Assembly: GCA_964247055.1 (NCBI GenBank)
Contig: OZ176055.1
Location: 6,758,001 to 6,822,000 of the forward strand
Reading direction: 5' to 3'
Source: Paragordius varius
Taxonomy: Eukaryota > Nematomorpha
DNA length: 64,000 nt
The notes beneath the pieces are model-generated. The model was given only the letters and a program-made list of their open reading frames with translations, made no database searches and was not told the origin of the DNA. The translations under genes were made by a program, and so were the position numbers. Of this stretch, positions 22,739-35,128 are shown piece after piece. The first letter of the stretch is position 1, and the number at the start of each line of letters is the position of its first letter.

Positions 22739-23169
22739 TTTGATTTATACAAATCTTATTTTAAAATAAATATATTATAGATTAAGTATATGATTGATTA
22801 ATTTATTATTCCTAAACTGATATTTAAGTTAAATATTTGTTTTAGGGACAGCGATATTCTCATGATATTTGACTGTATCACAAGCGGTCATATTTAAAAA
22901 GTGTTAATTGATATTATACAAACAACAATTATCTAATAATCGTTGCGAAAAATTAAAAACTGCGGTTGGTTTTTTTTTCCAATAAAACAAAAAAAACTAT
23001 GATTAAATGTAATAACCCATTAAAACCTTACATATTGGAATGGATATCGGTTTTCAAAAATTTAACAAATAGGTCTATTTTTTTGATTTGTCTATCTAGT
23101 TCACAAGCAAAAATAAGACCTATATTACCTTTTTAAATTTAATTTAATTTTCCATTTTGAGTGTAAAGT
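22739..23169. other. Intergenic, no gene seen
   Basis: AT-rich spacer after POLR2D. An AATAAA lies near 22765. No repeat family or open frame was recognised. Confidence 0.5.
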
Positions 23170-23289
23170 CAGTGGCGTACCGAGCATTTGCGGCGCTCGG
23201 GGAAATAAACTCTTAAGGCGTCCCTTTTTTGAAACCCAGTAAAAAAATTTTTTTTAAAAATTTAAACTGAACAGAGCCGGCTTGTGCAG
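23170..23289. repeat. hAT-like terminal fragment
   Basis: Begins CAGTGGCGTACCGAGC and continues with GGCGCTCGGGGAAATAAAC, wording common at the ends of animal hAT MITEs. No matching inverse end was found, so only a fragment is claimed. Confidence 0.35.
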
Positions 23290-24339
23290 TCATAATTATT
23301 AAAAAATGGAAAATGCTGGCTTTGTGATCTGGTATCGGAAAACCAGTGCTTTCATTCAAGTCCAAACATCGAAAAAATATAATCATTAATGAATGCCACG
23401 ACAATAGCTTCGCCCTTTTTTTGAAATAGGCTCCCAGTTCGGGCCCACCCCGTATGAAAAACGGTTTTTTTTTAAAACAGAAGTCCGCAAAAATCGTATC
23501 TTTGAAACAATTTTCTGGAAAACGTGTTGGATCATTCAATTTCAAATATGATTTTTGTTTACTTATTTTCGATTGCGCCGAACATGGTCGTCTCGCTTTT
23601 TTAATTTAAGTCCCTCTTTTCACCCGTCACCCCCGTAAAATGCCATTTTTTTCAAAAAATAAAGCCCACAAAAATAATTTTTTGATTGTATTTGCCCAAG
23701 GTATGAGATGTAAAAATTCAATGAGGATTTTTCGCATTTCCTGTTAAAAGGCAAAAATTTTAGTTAAGCGTTTCTTTGATGATAGCTGTTGGGTAAGGAG
23801 CTACCCGCTAAAAACTGATTCATCATGTAACTTTGTGATCTGTTTCCGGAAAACCGGTGAACCCAATCAAATCTAAATATCGAAAAAATTTAATCATTAA
23901 TAAATGTCCCGACAATAGCTTCGCCTTTTTTGGAATTAGGCCCCCAGTTCGGGCCTACCCCGTGTAAAAAACAGGTTGAGACAATTTTCCGGAGAACGTG
24001 TTGGACCATTCAATTTCAAATATGATTTTTGTTTACTTATTTTTGATCGCGCCAAACATAGTCGACTCACCTTTTCGATTTAGGCCCTCTTTTTACCCGC
24101 TACCCCCGTAAAATGCCATTTTTTTCAAAAAAAAACAGTCCACAAAAATAATTTATTGGTTGTATTTTTTTCCCCACGTATGAGACTGTAAAAATTCGAT
24201 CAGGATTTTTCGTATTACCTGTTAAAAGGCAAAAATTTTAGTCAGGGTTTTTTTTGATGATAGCTGCTGAGTAAGGAGTATCTATCATATGTATAGGATG
24301 TTAAAAAATATATGGATAATAAAACATTATTTATGGTAA
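23290..24339 (+). mobile_element. Helitron-like composite, 5' part (degenerate)
   Basis: Starts TCATAATTATTAAAAAATGG, comparable with the 5' ends of the other Helitrons in the window, and continues AAATGCTGGCTTTGTGATC. The internal sequence is repeated about 510 bp later (near 23827), giving two tandem copies. There is no CTAG end of its own; it runs through a linker (about 24297-24339) into the Helitron at 24340. The same order, inverted, occurs at 59011-56805. Confidence 0.6.
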
Positions 24340-24415
<76 letters not shown>

Positions 24416-24985
24416 GGGAAATGCTGGCTTTGTGATCTGGTACCGGAAAACCGATAGACCCATTCAAATCCATACATCGAAAAAATATAATCATTAATGA
24501 ATGCCCCGATAATAGCTTCGCCCTTTTTTTGAAATAGGCCCCCAGTTCGGGCCCACACCGTGTGAAAAAGGGTTTTATTTGAAAACAGAAGTCCGCAAAA
24601 ATTGTGTCTTTGAGACAATTTTCTGGAGAACGTGTTGGATCATTCAATTTCAAACATGATTATTGTTAACTTATTTTCGATTGCGCCGAACAAAGTCGCT
24701 TCGCAGTCCCTTTTTTACCCGCTCCCCCCGGAAAATGCCATTTTTTTTCAAAAAACATAGTCCACAAAAATAATTTTTTTAATCTATTTTTCCCCCAAGT
24801 AAATAACATATTAGTAAATGCACCGTTTTATAATTCCTACAAAATTTTATCTATTAAATAATGTTTCGAAATAATCCACATATGTGGATCATTTTATTGT
24901 CCCTTATTTCAAGCCCCCCCCCCACCCCTCTCCAAAAGTCCGAAGGACTTCCTCGGGCTGCGTGGCAGCACGAGATTTACGCTAG
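24340..24985 (+). mobile_element. Non-autonomous Helitron, 646 bp
   Basis: The 5' end TCTATATA follows an A. The 3' end has a GGGCTGCGTGGCAGC hairpin, then about 11 nt, then CTAG followed by T. Insertion between A and T, with no inverted ends and no duplication, is diagnostic of Helitrons. A (TA)n tract (24342-24413) has expanded inside the 5' end. No Rep or helicase coding sequence is present. Confidence 0.75.
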
Positions 24986-25008
24986 TATATATATTAAATT
25001 TATTCATA

Positions 25009-26925
25009 TCAAATACATACATATGTATATTTATAAAAATGGAAAATTCTGGCTTTGTGATCTGTTCCCGGAAAATCGGTAGACCCATTTAAATCGAAAC
25101 GTCGAAAATATACGATCCATGAATGCCCTGACAATGGCTTCGCTCTTTTTTGGTTTAGGCCCCTAGTTCGGGCCCACACCGTGTAAAGAACGGTTTTTTT
25201 AATACGTAAGTCCATAAAAAATGGTGTCTTTGAGACAATTTTCCAGAAAACGTGTTGAACCATTCGATTTCATGTATAATTTTTTTTGCCTTTTTACCAT
25301 TGCGCCGAACATAGTCCTCGCTTTTTTAATTTAACCTGTCCTTTGACCAGCTACCCCCGTGAAATGACATTTTTCAAAAAAACCAAGTCCATAAAAATAA
25401 TATTTTAAATCTATTTTTCGCCCAAGGTAATAGATTGTAAAAATTAAATAAGGATTCCAGGTATTCCCTTATAAAAGGAAAAAATTTTAGTCTTGTGTTT
25501 TATGGCTGCTGGGTAAGGAGATACCCGCTAAAAACTGACCCGTCTTATCGAAATAGCGTTTATTTCGGGCTGAAATTCAGAAAATCTATCAGTCCATCTG
25601 AGTATAGGGGATTAAAATAATACCCGTAACAAGGCAAGAATTTTGGTGGTGCGGTTTTTTAAAATAAGCCGTTAATTAGCTCTTCACGTCCTGAAAAATG
25701 CGCCCCCTAGAAGGATTTTCAGTTTTGAGCCTTTTTTTTCAAAAATTAATGAGAGCATATGGAATCAATCATGATTCCAGGTATTCTCCGTAAAAAGGCA
25801 AAAAAATCAAGCGGCTTTTTTGTGTCAGCCTCTGGGTAAGAAGATACCCACCTAAAACTGTGCCACCATATCAAAATTGCGTTGTTTAGCAGTTAATTTC
25901 CAAAAAAACTTATCAGGTTACATATATTTAAAAGGCCCTGAAAAAAGTAAAAATTTAAGTAGAGCGGTTTTATTAAATTACCCCTTAATTAGGCCCTTGC
26001 CCTGAAAAATGCGCCACCATAGAATGACTATGAAACAATTTTTCAAAAATCCCACGAGAGCATATGGTATCAATCATAATTCCATGTAATACCCGAATTA
26101 AAAAAAATCTAATCGAGCGTTTTTTTGCCACCGGTTAGTAGGGTACCCGGCTAAAACTGCGCACCATATCGATAAAGCATGCCTTTGGAACCAAATTTCA
26201 GAAAACCTATTTAATGGGAACATATGAAATCCATGATTCTAATATACAGAAAATTTTATGAAGTAATATGAAGTCATTAAAAGCTTGAAATATTACACAT
26301 AACTAGATAAAAAAGGTCAGGTGTTTTTTATTAACAGTTAATTTTGGGCTTACCCGAATACGTCATCATACGATCATTTAGTGTGCAGGTATTTTTTCGA
26401 ATAACCCATGAGACGAAGATATCAAAGATGATTCCATATATTTGCCCTATAACAGCAAAGAATTTAACTCAGCGCTTTCATATAAGTCTATGGGTAGGGG
26501 TCAACCGATTTAAAACTGAGACGCCCTACAAAAATGGCGTGGTTTTGGAGCTAATTTTCAAAAAACTTAAGAAGCCATACGAGTTGAGTTAACACATTTC
26601 CGGGGAATTTGTAAAACATCATTCTTTTTTTTAAAGGGAGCTCAAAGATTTCTTTTTATCTTTAATCTCAACTGTGTGCACAATTAAATAAAACTTTTAA
26701 CCATGATTTCTTTAAACAAATTTTTAACATAAATCCAATGAAAGTTGAATATTAACTTTAATAAGGAAATAATAATTGAGCCTATGCAAAAACCTGTAAA
26801 AGAATAATTAAAGCATTCTTTTTATGTTTTTTATTATTTTTTTATCTCCATTACCTCTATATATTGCAAATTATTAAGAATAATTATCGGTGAGACTACG
26901 TCACAGCGATGACAGGACCAGCTAG
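25009..26925 (+). mobile_element. Non-autonomous Helitron, about 1.9 kb
   Basis: The 5' region shows TATATTTATAAAAATGG followed by the TTCTGGCTTTGTGATCTG family sequence. The 3' end has a GTCA/TGAC hairpin (about 26899-26912) and then CTAG at 26922-26925 followed by T. The exact 5' base is uncertain (25005-25012). The interior carries three or four diverged units of about 280 bp ending in 'AAAAAGGCAAAAA' and 'GGGTAAG' type strings. The length matches the reverse copy at 52410-54290. Confidence 0.65.
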
Positions 26926-27325
26926 TATTCTAACAAATTCGATAATAAGGAAATTATTTATATAAAAATAATACACATTTGATTTTTTATTCTTATATTG
27001 AAATGATCTTATCATTATAATGCCGAAAATCATATTTTAATAATAGTAAATCTTTTAAACAAAATTTCATTTTTTAAAACATAAAAAATATGGGTAAATT
27101 TTAATTTTCAAAAACACATAATTTATTTTAGGGTCAATTAAAATTGTTCAAGGGTGAATGAATTTAAACTGTTGGTATATAATAATGTTTGTAAATAAAT
27201 TTGACATTTATAATCAGAGTACATCTGCTAATTTAAATATGTTATAAATTTATTCGCATTAAGTATAGCTTTATCCTTGAATTTTAAAAAAAGCCTTTTC
27301 TTTTTATCTTAAATTACAATTTTGT
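26926..27325. other. Intergenic with half of a palindromic element
   Basis: 27110-27177 is the right half of a subfamily 1 palindrome: TTTAGGGTCAATTAAAATTG, a GTTCAAGGGTGAATG unit, and the end TTGGTA followed by TA. No left arm was found. The rest is plain AT-rich spacer upstream of the oxidoreductase gene. Confidence 0.55.
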
Positions 27326-29438
27326 ATGGATTATAATGGTGATTATACTAAATCCAAATCCTACGTTTATGTACCGAAAGACGAAATTTTTTCTTTTATT
27401 TTCTCATGCCTTCAAAAAGTTGGCGCCACTTCACATGAACAAATTTATAGCTTAGCCCGAGTCCTTTATGAAGCCGATCTCCGGGGACATCCTAGTCACG
27501 GCCTTAACCGATTAAGTTTGATTTCCTTTCAAAAAATATTTTGTTGATTTTATTCATATAATTTTATTTATACAAAAAATTAATTTTAGTTTTTACCATG
27601 AGTTGTATAAGAAATCAATAAAAAAGATTTAAAAATTGAATTAAAACTAAAACTTTGCAGATTTATTGGGACGCAATCAATTTATTAATTAAAAACGTGT
27701 ATAAAATTTAAGTATTTTAAGATGGTTAACATTGTTGTATTAAATTTAGCCATTGATAATCAAATATAAACATATTATAGTTAATTTATTTTCATGATTT
27801 ATATAGTTAATAAGTCGTAAATTTTTTAAGAAATGTACATTGAAGATATACAATCGGGTCTTTGCAAAACTTCACCAGAACTGAAACCAGAAATAGTGCG
27901 TGAAACCCCAACTATCGCCCTAGTGAATGGCCATGGTTTGATTGGTAGTTATGTTGGAGAATTTTGCATGGATATTGCATGTGATAAAGCACAAGCTACT
28001 GGAATATCTATCGTCGCTTGCTATAGTAATTTAGTTTTATTTAGCATAACTTTTTAGATTCAAATCATTTTGGTATAGCTGGATATTATACCTCAATAGC
28101 CAGTCGAAAAGGATTACTTGTAAATATTTTTTACAATACTATGTATTTTTTCAATAATAATTTATTTATACAAAAAAACGTATATCATTGATGATATTTT
28201 TTAGGGTATATGTTTGAGTAACACATCGCCTTGCGTTATTCCAACTCGTGGTAAAGAACCGTTAATTGGAACAAATCCCATTGCTATGGAAACTCCTTGT
28301 GGTTCGGCTGGCAATTCCGAAACATTCATGCTTGATATGGCTACATCGGTTGTAGCGATAGGCAAGGTTACATTTTTATGCCAGCAAAACCATACATCAT
28401 TTTGTATTTTGGAGTGGTGAATAGTATAAGAAAGTTATTTTAAAGTTTACATCGATTAATTTTCCGTAATTCATGAATTTATTTGCGATTGGGCTTAGCC
28501 TTCAAATGGTGATACGTTTATTATAATGGTGTTTGTGTAGTTACTCGGTTCATAATCAATCCAAATATATTATCTTTAAAACAAAAACATCTCCAATCAG
28601 GGGTCAATTTTAATACTTTTTAAAGAATATTTCGAAATAACAAAAAGTTTAACACCAGTTTTACAGGATATCTTACAATTTAGATTGAACATCTCAAGAT
28701 ACTCAATAAAACAGAGCTTCCCAAAAACACCATATGGGGCGCAGATTCTCGTGGTAAACCGAGCACAAATATTTGTTCTCTATTGTCTGATGGAGGCCAT
28801 ATATATCCTTTAGGTGGTCCATTTGAAATAAATGGTGGACACAAAGGATACGGATTGTCTTTATTGGTTGAAGTTCTAACTAGCGTGCTTTCTGGGCCAG
28901 ATACTGTAGACAAAACACAGTTATTTGCTCCAAACGCCAATAATCACTTCAAAAATTCGGTTGTACACATTTTTGATAATTACTTATATGTTTTTTATGC
29001 TTTTAAATAATCTTTTTAAATTTAATTTTTAATATCCCATTTAAATATAGAACCAAACGTTTATGGTTATTGATCCGCGTTATTTTGATCAAAAGCATTC
29101 AGTCGAACCATTTCATCAAAGATTAAATCAACTATCTTCCCGTTTAAGAGCATCGGCCCCGGTATAAAATACTATAAATTTATAATATCAATTCTAATGT
29201 CTGATTAACATTGCTTTTAATATAACTGAAGTTACAAATCTTCAAATAATAAAATAAGTAAATATGTATTTTAATTACATAGATTGACCCACAATATCCT
29301 GTATTGATACCGGGCGATCCTGAGAGAAAGCATATTGAGCTAATTAATAAAACTCACAATGGACATATCCCATATCATATAAATCAAATAAAGGCCTTTG
29401 TATATTTTTTCTTGTATTATTTGTTAATTTCCATATAA
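27326..29438 (+). CDS. Malate/L-lactate (Ldh2-type) NAD(P)-dependent oxidoreductase, 7 exons
   Basis: Exons: 27326-27515, 27831-28025, 28058-28119, 28205-28366, 28684-28959, 29051-29161, 29283-29438; phases agree and give 383 residues. This is the Ldh2 family (Pfam PF02615), a fold unrelated to ordinary LDH/MDH, which oxidises 2-hydroxy acids such as malate, lactate, sulfolactate or ureidoglycolate with NAD(P). Landmarks are EADLRGHPSHGLNRL with conserved His58, RETPTIALVNGHG, SNHFGIAGYY, SNTSPCVIPTRGKEPLIGTN, FMLDMATSVVAIGK, INGGHKGYGLSLLVE and a C-terminal QYPVLIPGDPE. Intron 2 is only 32 nt. The last exon reads to the first stop; its final residues (FVYFFLYYLLISI) look unlike the family, so a small further exon using the donor near 29400 is possible. 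The substrate cannot be told from sequence. Confidence 0.9.
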
Positions 29439-29513
29439 TTTAATTGTCGATAATTTTATATAACCGAAAAATTCTTGTTAATTTATTAAATTTAGTTTTA
29501 TCATTAAACTTTA

Positions 29514-30476
29514 CTAGTTCTGTACATAAGTTTTTACTAATTTAACTAAGAAAATATGTCTGCGAAAAGCATGCAGACTAATTTCATACAGACCCCATTT
29601 TGTTCAACTGACATTAAACGACAAAAATAAAAAAGTTGAGTTCGCCAAAAATTAGCATCTTATATTATCATTCATTGATCATGTCGAATTTTGTGCTTGA
29701 AAATGAACGTTTACGGCACGCATTGTAATCAGAAGATATAGGATGTTGAAACCCACGCAACTTAAATGAACGAAATTGAAAATCGCAAAGTGACTCGTGA
29801 AATCCTGTGTCAACGTCACGAAAAGATTTTTTTGCATCGAATTGGTGTGTGTAATCAGAAAGGTTTTATTTTGAATCCAAAGCGGAAAAAATCGTGGCTT
29901 TCAAGTTGCCAATCCCGTTCATCAAAAACAATGCCAAATCGTTTCCGCAAGAAGATCCATGCTCTGTTTCTAGTGAGACCAGAGCGATATTGTGCATTAT
30001 AAACATTTAAAACCCATTGAAAACGTTTGCACACAGCAATATGGCCAACAAATAATTAATTTAAATGATGCATTAATTGAAAATGGACAGGAATTCGCCA
30101 GAAGACATGGCAAAGTGATTTTGCTACATGACAACGCTCCATCTCACACAACAAAGCCATTGATGGGCACCTTGACAACGCTTTGATGGGGAATTCTTCC
30201 CCATCCACTGAACTCTCCTGAGCTACCGCCATCTGATTCATTCGCATCAATGGAACACTTTCTCAGAGTACCGCTTCAAAAACTTCGAAGACGTTGAAAT
30301 GGTGGTTTTCGACAAAAAATAATCAGTCTTTAGAGGCGACATCCACATATTACCTGAAAGATGGGCGAATTGTTTAAAAGCCGCTGGACAATATTTTGAA
30401 TAACATAAATAATTGAATTTCTTTCAAAATTACATCTTATTATTCAAAAAAGGTAATTTATGAATATTACACTTGG
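29514..30476 (+). mobile_element. Decayed mariner (Tc1/mariner) transposon
   Basis: Transposase fragments in several frames read in the order of mariner transposases: FLHRIGVCNQKGF, NPKRKKSW, QEFARRHGKVILLHDNAPSH, a WGILPHPLNSPELPPSDSF stretch, and LPERWANC-like residues before the end. The second and third acidic positions of the DD34D triad are recognisable (HDN and PPSD), but the first (normally TGDEKW) is changed to CNQKG, and the frame is broken at several points. The terminal repeats are poor, so the bounds are approximate. Confidence 0.8.
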
Positions 30477-31016
30477 TATATCCATGAAATTTTCCTAAGA
30501 TATAGGTTGTAGTCTAATTTAATCACTTTCAATATAAATATATTTTTACCATGTATAAATCAGTGATTTTTATATTGGACCTAAATGTAAATGAAAAATG
30601 ATTATACATTTAATGATAAAAAAATTTTACCCTTTTATGATAAATTGTTTTTTGGTTGTATAAATCAATAATTTTATGCGTTAATAATAATTTATTCTAA
30701 AAATATGAAAAAAAATCTAATTGCGAAATTTGCCAAATAATTTTTTTACTCTATTACAATTAGAATCATTTGGCCAAAACCCTGGATGTTAAACCTTTGA
30801 TCCCAGAAATATTTTGTATATGAACTATAATTTATGACTTTTTTATTTGATTTAATTTTTGTCAAATCACACACATTAATAAATATGAATTTAGTTATTT
30901 ATGTGAACATTGTTTTAGCCGTCCATTTTCCTTTTATAACGATAAATGGAATTCGCAGAGGAAATAAATTATTTTTAGAACTCCATTCAACACATCTGCT
31001 TTTATTTATTTGTTAA
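30477..31016. other. Intergenic, no gene seen
   Basis: AT-rich spacer. It ends in TTAA, the left duplication of the next element. No open frame with family similarity was seen. Confidence 0.45.
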
Positions 31017-31596
31017 CACTTCGATTCAAATTGGGGTATCTAAATACCCCCAGACTAAATTTAAGTTAGGATTTTTAAAAAACTATTGAAGGAAACGGTC
31101 CCAATTAAATTTATGCTTCTGTCTTGTTAACAATTATATAAATATGCCAAAATATCTAACAAAAATTTGTTTTGAAAAAAAAGTTCCATGTCAAACTACT
31201 TCGACGCCATTTTTATTTTACATAATTTATGTAATATATCATCTTCATTTAATTTTAAGGATAAAATTAAAGCTATTTTTTATTTAAATTACATCTAACA
31301 TTGATATAAATAGAAAAAGCGGTTTGTTTTGTATTATTTTTTAATTTTACGATTGCACACATGTCACGTTGACTTAATTTTTACCTTTCGGTTTTAGCTT
31401 AAAATAAGTAATATCAAGTATTTTTGAAAATTTTTTTTTGTATATTTCGGTTTTTAATGTTAGTTATGTAAGTGCAACATTTTGCCATGGTTTCGTTCCT
31501 TCCATATTTTCTAAAGATTTTAATTAAACAAACCTGGGGTATTTAACTACCACAATTTGAATCGAAGGACTAAAATGAATGTGTTGTATCCAAGTG
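31017..31596. mobile_element. TTAA-flanked MITE, family C copy 1
   Basis: 580 bp flanked by TTAA on both sides. The left end is CACTTCGATTCAAATTGGGG; the right end inverts to CACTTGGATACAACACATTC and then, about 30 bp in, the same CTTCGATTCAAATTG. TTAA duplication is typical of piggyBac relatives. There is no transposase. Copies are at 34089, 34577, 41905, 54658 and 61770. Confidence 0.75.
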
Positions 31597-31629
31597 TTAA
31601 AAAAACATTTAAATTGATTATCGCATATA

Positions 31630-31816
31630 CAATATGCATTTAATGGTTGCATATTTCACACTATAATTAGGCGATTTGAGACACATTAGTGTATGGAAAA
31701 AACAGCAAAATATGGAAACAATTTTTTCCTTTCTTATATTACCTTTTTTATTGTATTCAATTATTTGTTCTTTATTCCATACTACTGTGTTGCAAATTGT
31801 CCAATTATAGTGTGAA
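31630..31816. mobile_element. TA-flanked MITE, family B copy 2
   Basis: Left end AATATGCATTTAATGG then TTTCACACTATAAT; the interior palindrome ends with ATTATAGTGTGAAAG. The right tip is missing or displaced by the hairpin element that follows directly. Confidence 0.6.
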
Positions 31817-31817
31817 A

Positions 31818-32020
31818 GTATCCTTTATTTTATCAAAAAAATTTTTTTTAATGGGTATAAATATTTGGTAAAGAATGGAAAAAACAAGAGCTCTATGGTA
31901 TATACTTTTTTGATAAATATGATATTGTTAATACCATGGAGCTCTTGTTTTCTCCATTCTTTAACAAATATTTATACCCATTTAACAAAAGAAAATAAAT
32001 TTTGATAAAATAAAGGACAC
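31818..32020. mobile_element. Near-perfect hairpin MITE
   Basis: About 200 bp. The left arm reads GTATCCTTTATTTTATCAAA, AATGGGTATAAATATTTG, GAATGGAAAAAACAAGAGCT; the right arm is the reverse complement with few mismatches (AGCTCTTGTTTTCTCCATTC and on to AAATAAAGGACAC). The central loop is about 50 bp. No other copy was seen in the window. Confidence 0.65.
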
Positions 32021-34088
32021 ATGACTGTATATTGCATTTTAAAGTAATCGTAAATGAAACGATTTTTAGTTTTTTATTGGTGCACAATCAAGTTTGGAAA
32101 ATGCTTTTGAATTTGATTCTTTGGATTATGGCAAGGGGAGTTTGTAATAAAAAAAACGGTGTTGATTGCATTCGTCATTCTTACTGTTGACAAATTAGCT
32201 GGTCTATTTTAGGAAATTATTTATTGGGGTATTAAACATTAACCTAAAATGAAATTCAAAGTTAAAAAATGCTTCTTGTTAAATTTTGACAGGATATTTG
32301 TAATAATTTTTAATTTTATGATCAGCGGTTTAATTGGATCAATATTTAAAGCTTTTAACTATTAAAAATAATATATTAGTTAATGTTTGATAATTATTTA
32401 TTAAAAATTATTCTAATGATTATTTTGAAAGTTTGTTAATATCCCATTTTTTTAATATTTCATATCCTAAAAAGTTTTAAATCCTTTTAAACTTTGTATT
32501 ATGGATTTAAAATCATATGTTTTTTAAATATATATTTGGCGGCAAAGAGAGGAGGTTTTTCTTATTTTTTAACGTTTTTGAAAATAATGCACTTAAAAAA
32601 TCTGTTAATCATAATACTTCATTGCTTTGGAGTAATTACCGCAAATATAAACAATTTAAAATGTGTATAGTTTCAGTTAAAAATATGCCTTTTATGTTTT
32701 TAACGCATAATACAAAAAAATATCTCTAAATTGTTAAGAAAAAGCTCAACTCAAAATTTCCACCAACTTATTTTTGGTTTTCTAATTTAAGAATCTGATT
32801 AAAAATAAAACTTCAAAATCAGCTGTTCAATTTAAATGCTGTCAAAGTTTTGGACCAGCTATAAAAAAATTATAAAAAGTAAGTGAGAGTGTAATCTTAT
32901 ATTATAACAAATATAACACTTTATGACTTTTTGCGGTGGTTTTTAGGCTCTTTATAAATTAAATATCTCTTAAAAAATATTTTTAGCTTTGCAATTTAAA
33001 TTATGCTTTTTAGCCTTTTAGGAGCAAGATACAAACATTTACAATAATGTAAATTGAGCAAGATACAAACATTTACAATAATGTAAATTGTAAAAATATC
33101 CTCATCTCAAACTTTTCGCCGCTATTTTTTTTTTAATATATATGAAATGGTTAACATAAATAATTAACTATTATAAGCTTATATACGATCGAGCAAATTT
33201 TTGATATATATATATATATATAAATGATGTAGGAATCGTCGTAAAATAACGCAAATAATAAAAATATAATTTATTAATTCTCAAATTTTCGCCATAGGCA
33301 TCATCAGGAGATTAGTTAAGAAAAATATATATAATATAAGAAAATAAAAATTAAATTAAAAATATAGAATAAATATATACTGTTTGTTCAAAACAAATTT
33401 ATGAACCCGAATTTGGGACTCTAGCAGTTAAAAAACTATTTCTAAGTTGTTTACATAACAATGACCTTTGGAGTAGGTTTACATCCCAGATAATTTGAAA
33501 TTTAAATATCTTAAAAAGTGTTTGAGGTATACCGAATTAAAAATATGCTTTTTTAGCATTTAAGACGCATTATACAAAAAAATTTTTAATGTAAAATTGC
33601 TATCTCATCTCAAGCTTTTTCGCCACCATTTTTTGCTTATGTTTTTTATATCGTTATTGCAACAGCAAATTATATATATATTATGGTTAGAAAATGTAAA
33701 TGATTAAAAAGCGCTCAGGCTAAAATTTGATAATTGATTGTAATATCAGCTGTTCGTCTCCATGTTATAGCTGTCCCAATTTTAGACTCTTAAAGTCAAA
33801 CTCGGCAAAAATATAAGTTTTAAATCTAATGCGTGAGAAAAATACTTGACAATTAAATTATAACCAAGAGTTTCGAAATAGTAGTGTATTAACAATATTC
33901 AGCTCTGTGATAAGAAATATGTCACCCCGGACAAACAAATGAAAAGGTCTAATGTGTTAATATAAGAGAAAAAACAATCTAAAAACATTTTTACTTCTTT
34001 AACTTTGGCCAAAAACTATCCCAATATGTCATCGTCTATAAAAAAAATATATTGAAGTGTTAATTTCAATACCCACTTGGGTAATTAA
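32021..34088. other. Intergenic, diverged repeats only
   Basis: About 2 kb without a convincing open frame. It holds a 34-bp tandem duplication (33022-33089) and a stretch near 33640-34030 with short matches (for example ATGTCATCGT, TTAGAAAATG) to 52010-52290, suggesting an old dispersed repeat. Confidence 0.45.
33022..33089. repeat. Exact 34-bp tandem duplication
   Basis: Two identical 34-bp copies beginning GAGCAAGATACAAACATT sit head to tail, with no mismatch. Confidence 0.95.
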
Positions 34089-34576
34089 ACCTGAATACAA
34101 CGCATCGATTTCAGTCCTTCGATTCGAATTGGGGTAGTTAGATACCCCACGCTTGTTTAAAACTAAATATTTTAAAAAATATGGAATAAATTTAAACCAT
34201 TGCAAAAGTTTGCACTTATATAACATTACTGAACCGAAATGTGATAAAAAATTTATTCAAATATACTTATTATTACTTAATAAGAGGCAAAACTCAATTG
34301 TAAAATATTAAGCCAACATGACATGTGTGCATGAGCTAAATGTAAAAATAATGCTAAATATACCACTTTTTCGGTTTATATTAATGTTAAATGTGATTTT
34401 AATTAAAAAACCTTTTTCCAAAACTAAATCTTCTTTGGATGTTTTGTTTATTTATATAATTTTTTTTAGGATAGAAGCATAAATATAAATTAGAGCCATT
34501 TCTTTCAGTAGTTTTTTAAAAATATCAATTTAAATATTAACTGGGGTATTTAGACACCCCAATTTGAATCGGAGTG
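34089..34576. mobile_element. TTAA-flanked MITE, family C copy 2 (reverse)
   Basis: 488 bp with TTAA at 34085-34088 and 34577-34580. The right end reads CCCCAATTTGAATCGGAGTG, the inverse of the copy 1 left end, so the element is in reverse orientation. Confidence 0.7.
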
Positions 34577-34955
34577 TTAATGACGCCAGATTAAAATTTA
34601 TATTATAAAAACTAATGAATGGAGCGGTTCTAATTTAAATTTTTGCTTCTATCCCAGTGGTACTCACTCAATTTAAAGCTATAAAATATAGTTTTGTTAA
34701 CTTATTTGCCGTATTTGATCTTACGCTAAAATAAATTTTACTTTTTTTAAAATTACAAACATTCAGGATGATCAAAAAATAAGTTATAGAAAGTATCTTT
34801 GAAGTTCATCACTTTTTATTTGGAAGAATTTTTGTAATGGCTTTGATTTAGTCCATTTTTTTGAAATATTATATTCTAACAAGACGAGAGGAAATTAACG
34901 ATCCCAATTTGAATCGAAGATCTGAAACAAATCGTTTGTATTCGTTTGTTAAAAT
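34577..34955. mobile_element. Family C fragment
   Basis: Shares ACGCCAGATTAAAATTTAT, GGAGCGGTTCTAATTTAAAT and the terminal CCCAATTTGAATCGAAG with family C. It abuts copy 2 and lacks a good left end, so it is either a truncated tandem copy or part of the same insertion. Confidence 0.5.
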
Positions 34956-35128
34956 CGCCCTAAACTACAAAACTACACTACAAGGTAATGAAGAATAATA
35001 AAATTATGTAAGTTACAAAGAGTGCAATAATTGTAATATATATTAAATTGTAAATAATTTTGTTCTTTTAAAATAAATTTCACTTATAATGTCAGTTGTC
35101 AAATTTGTTTGCAGTATGGTAATGTGAC

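Noticed and set aside
23213-25263. Several 70-110 codon frames on both strands in the Helitron block
   Set aside because: They recur as the Helitron repeat units recur and lack any Rep, helicase or other domain; they are repeat-derived.
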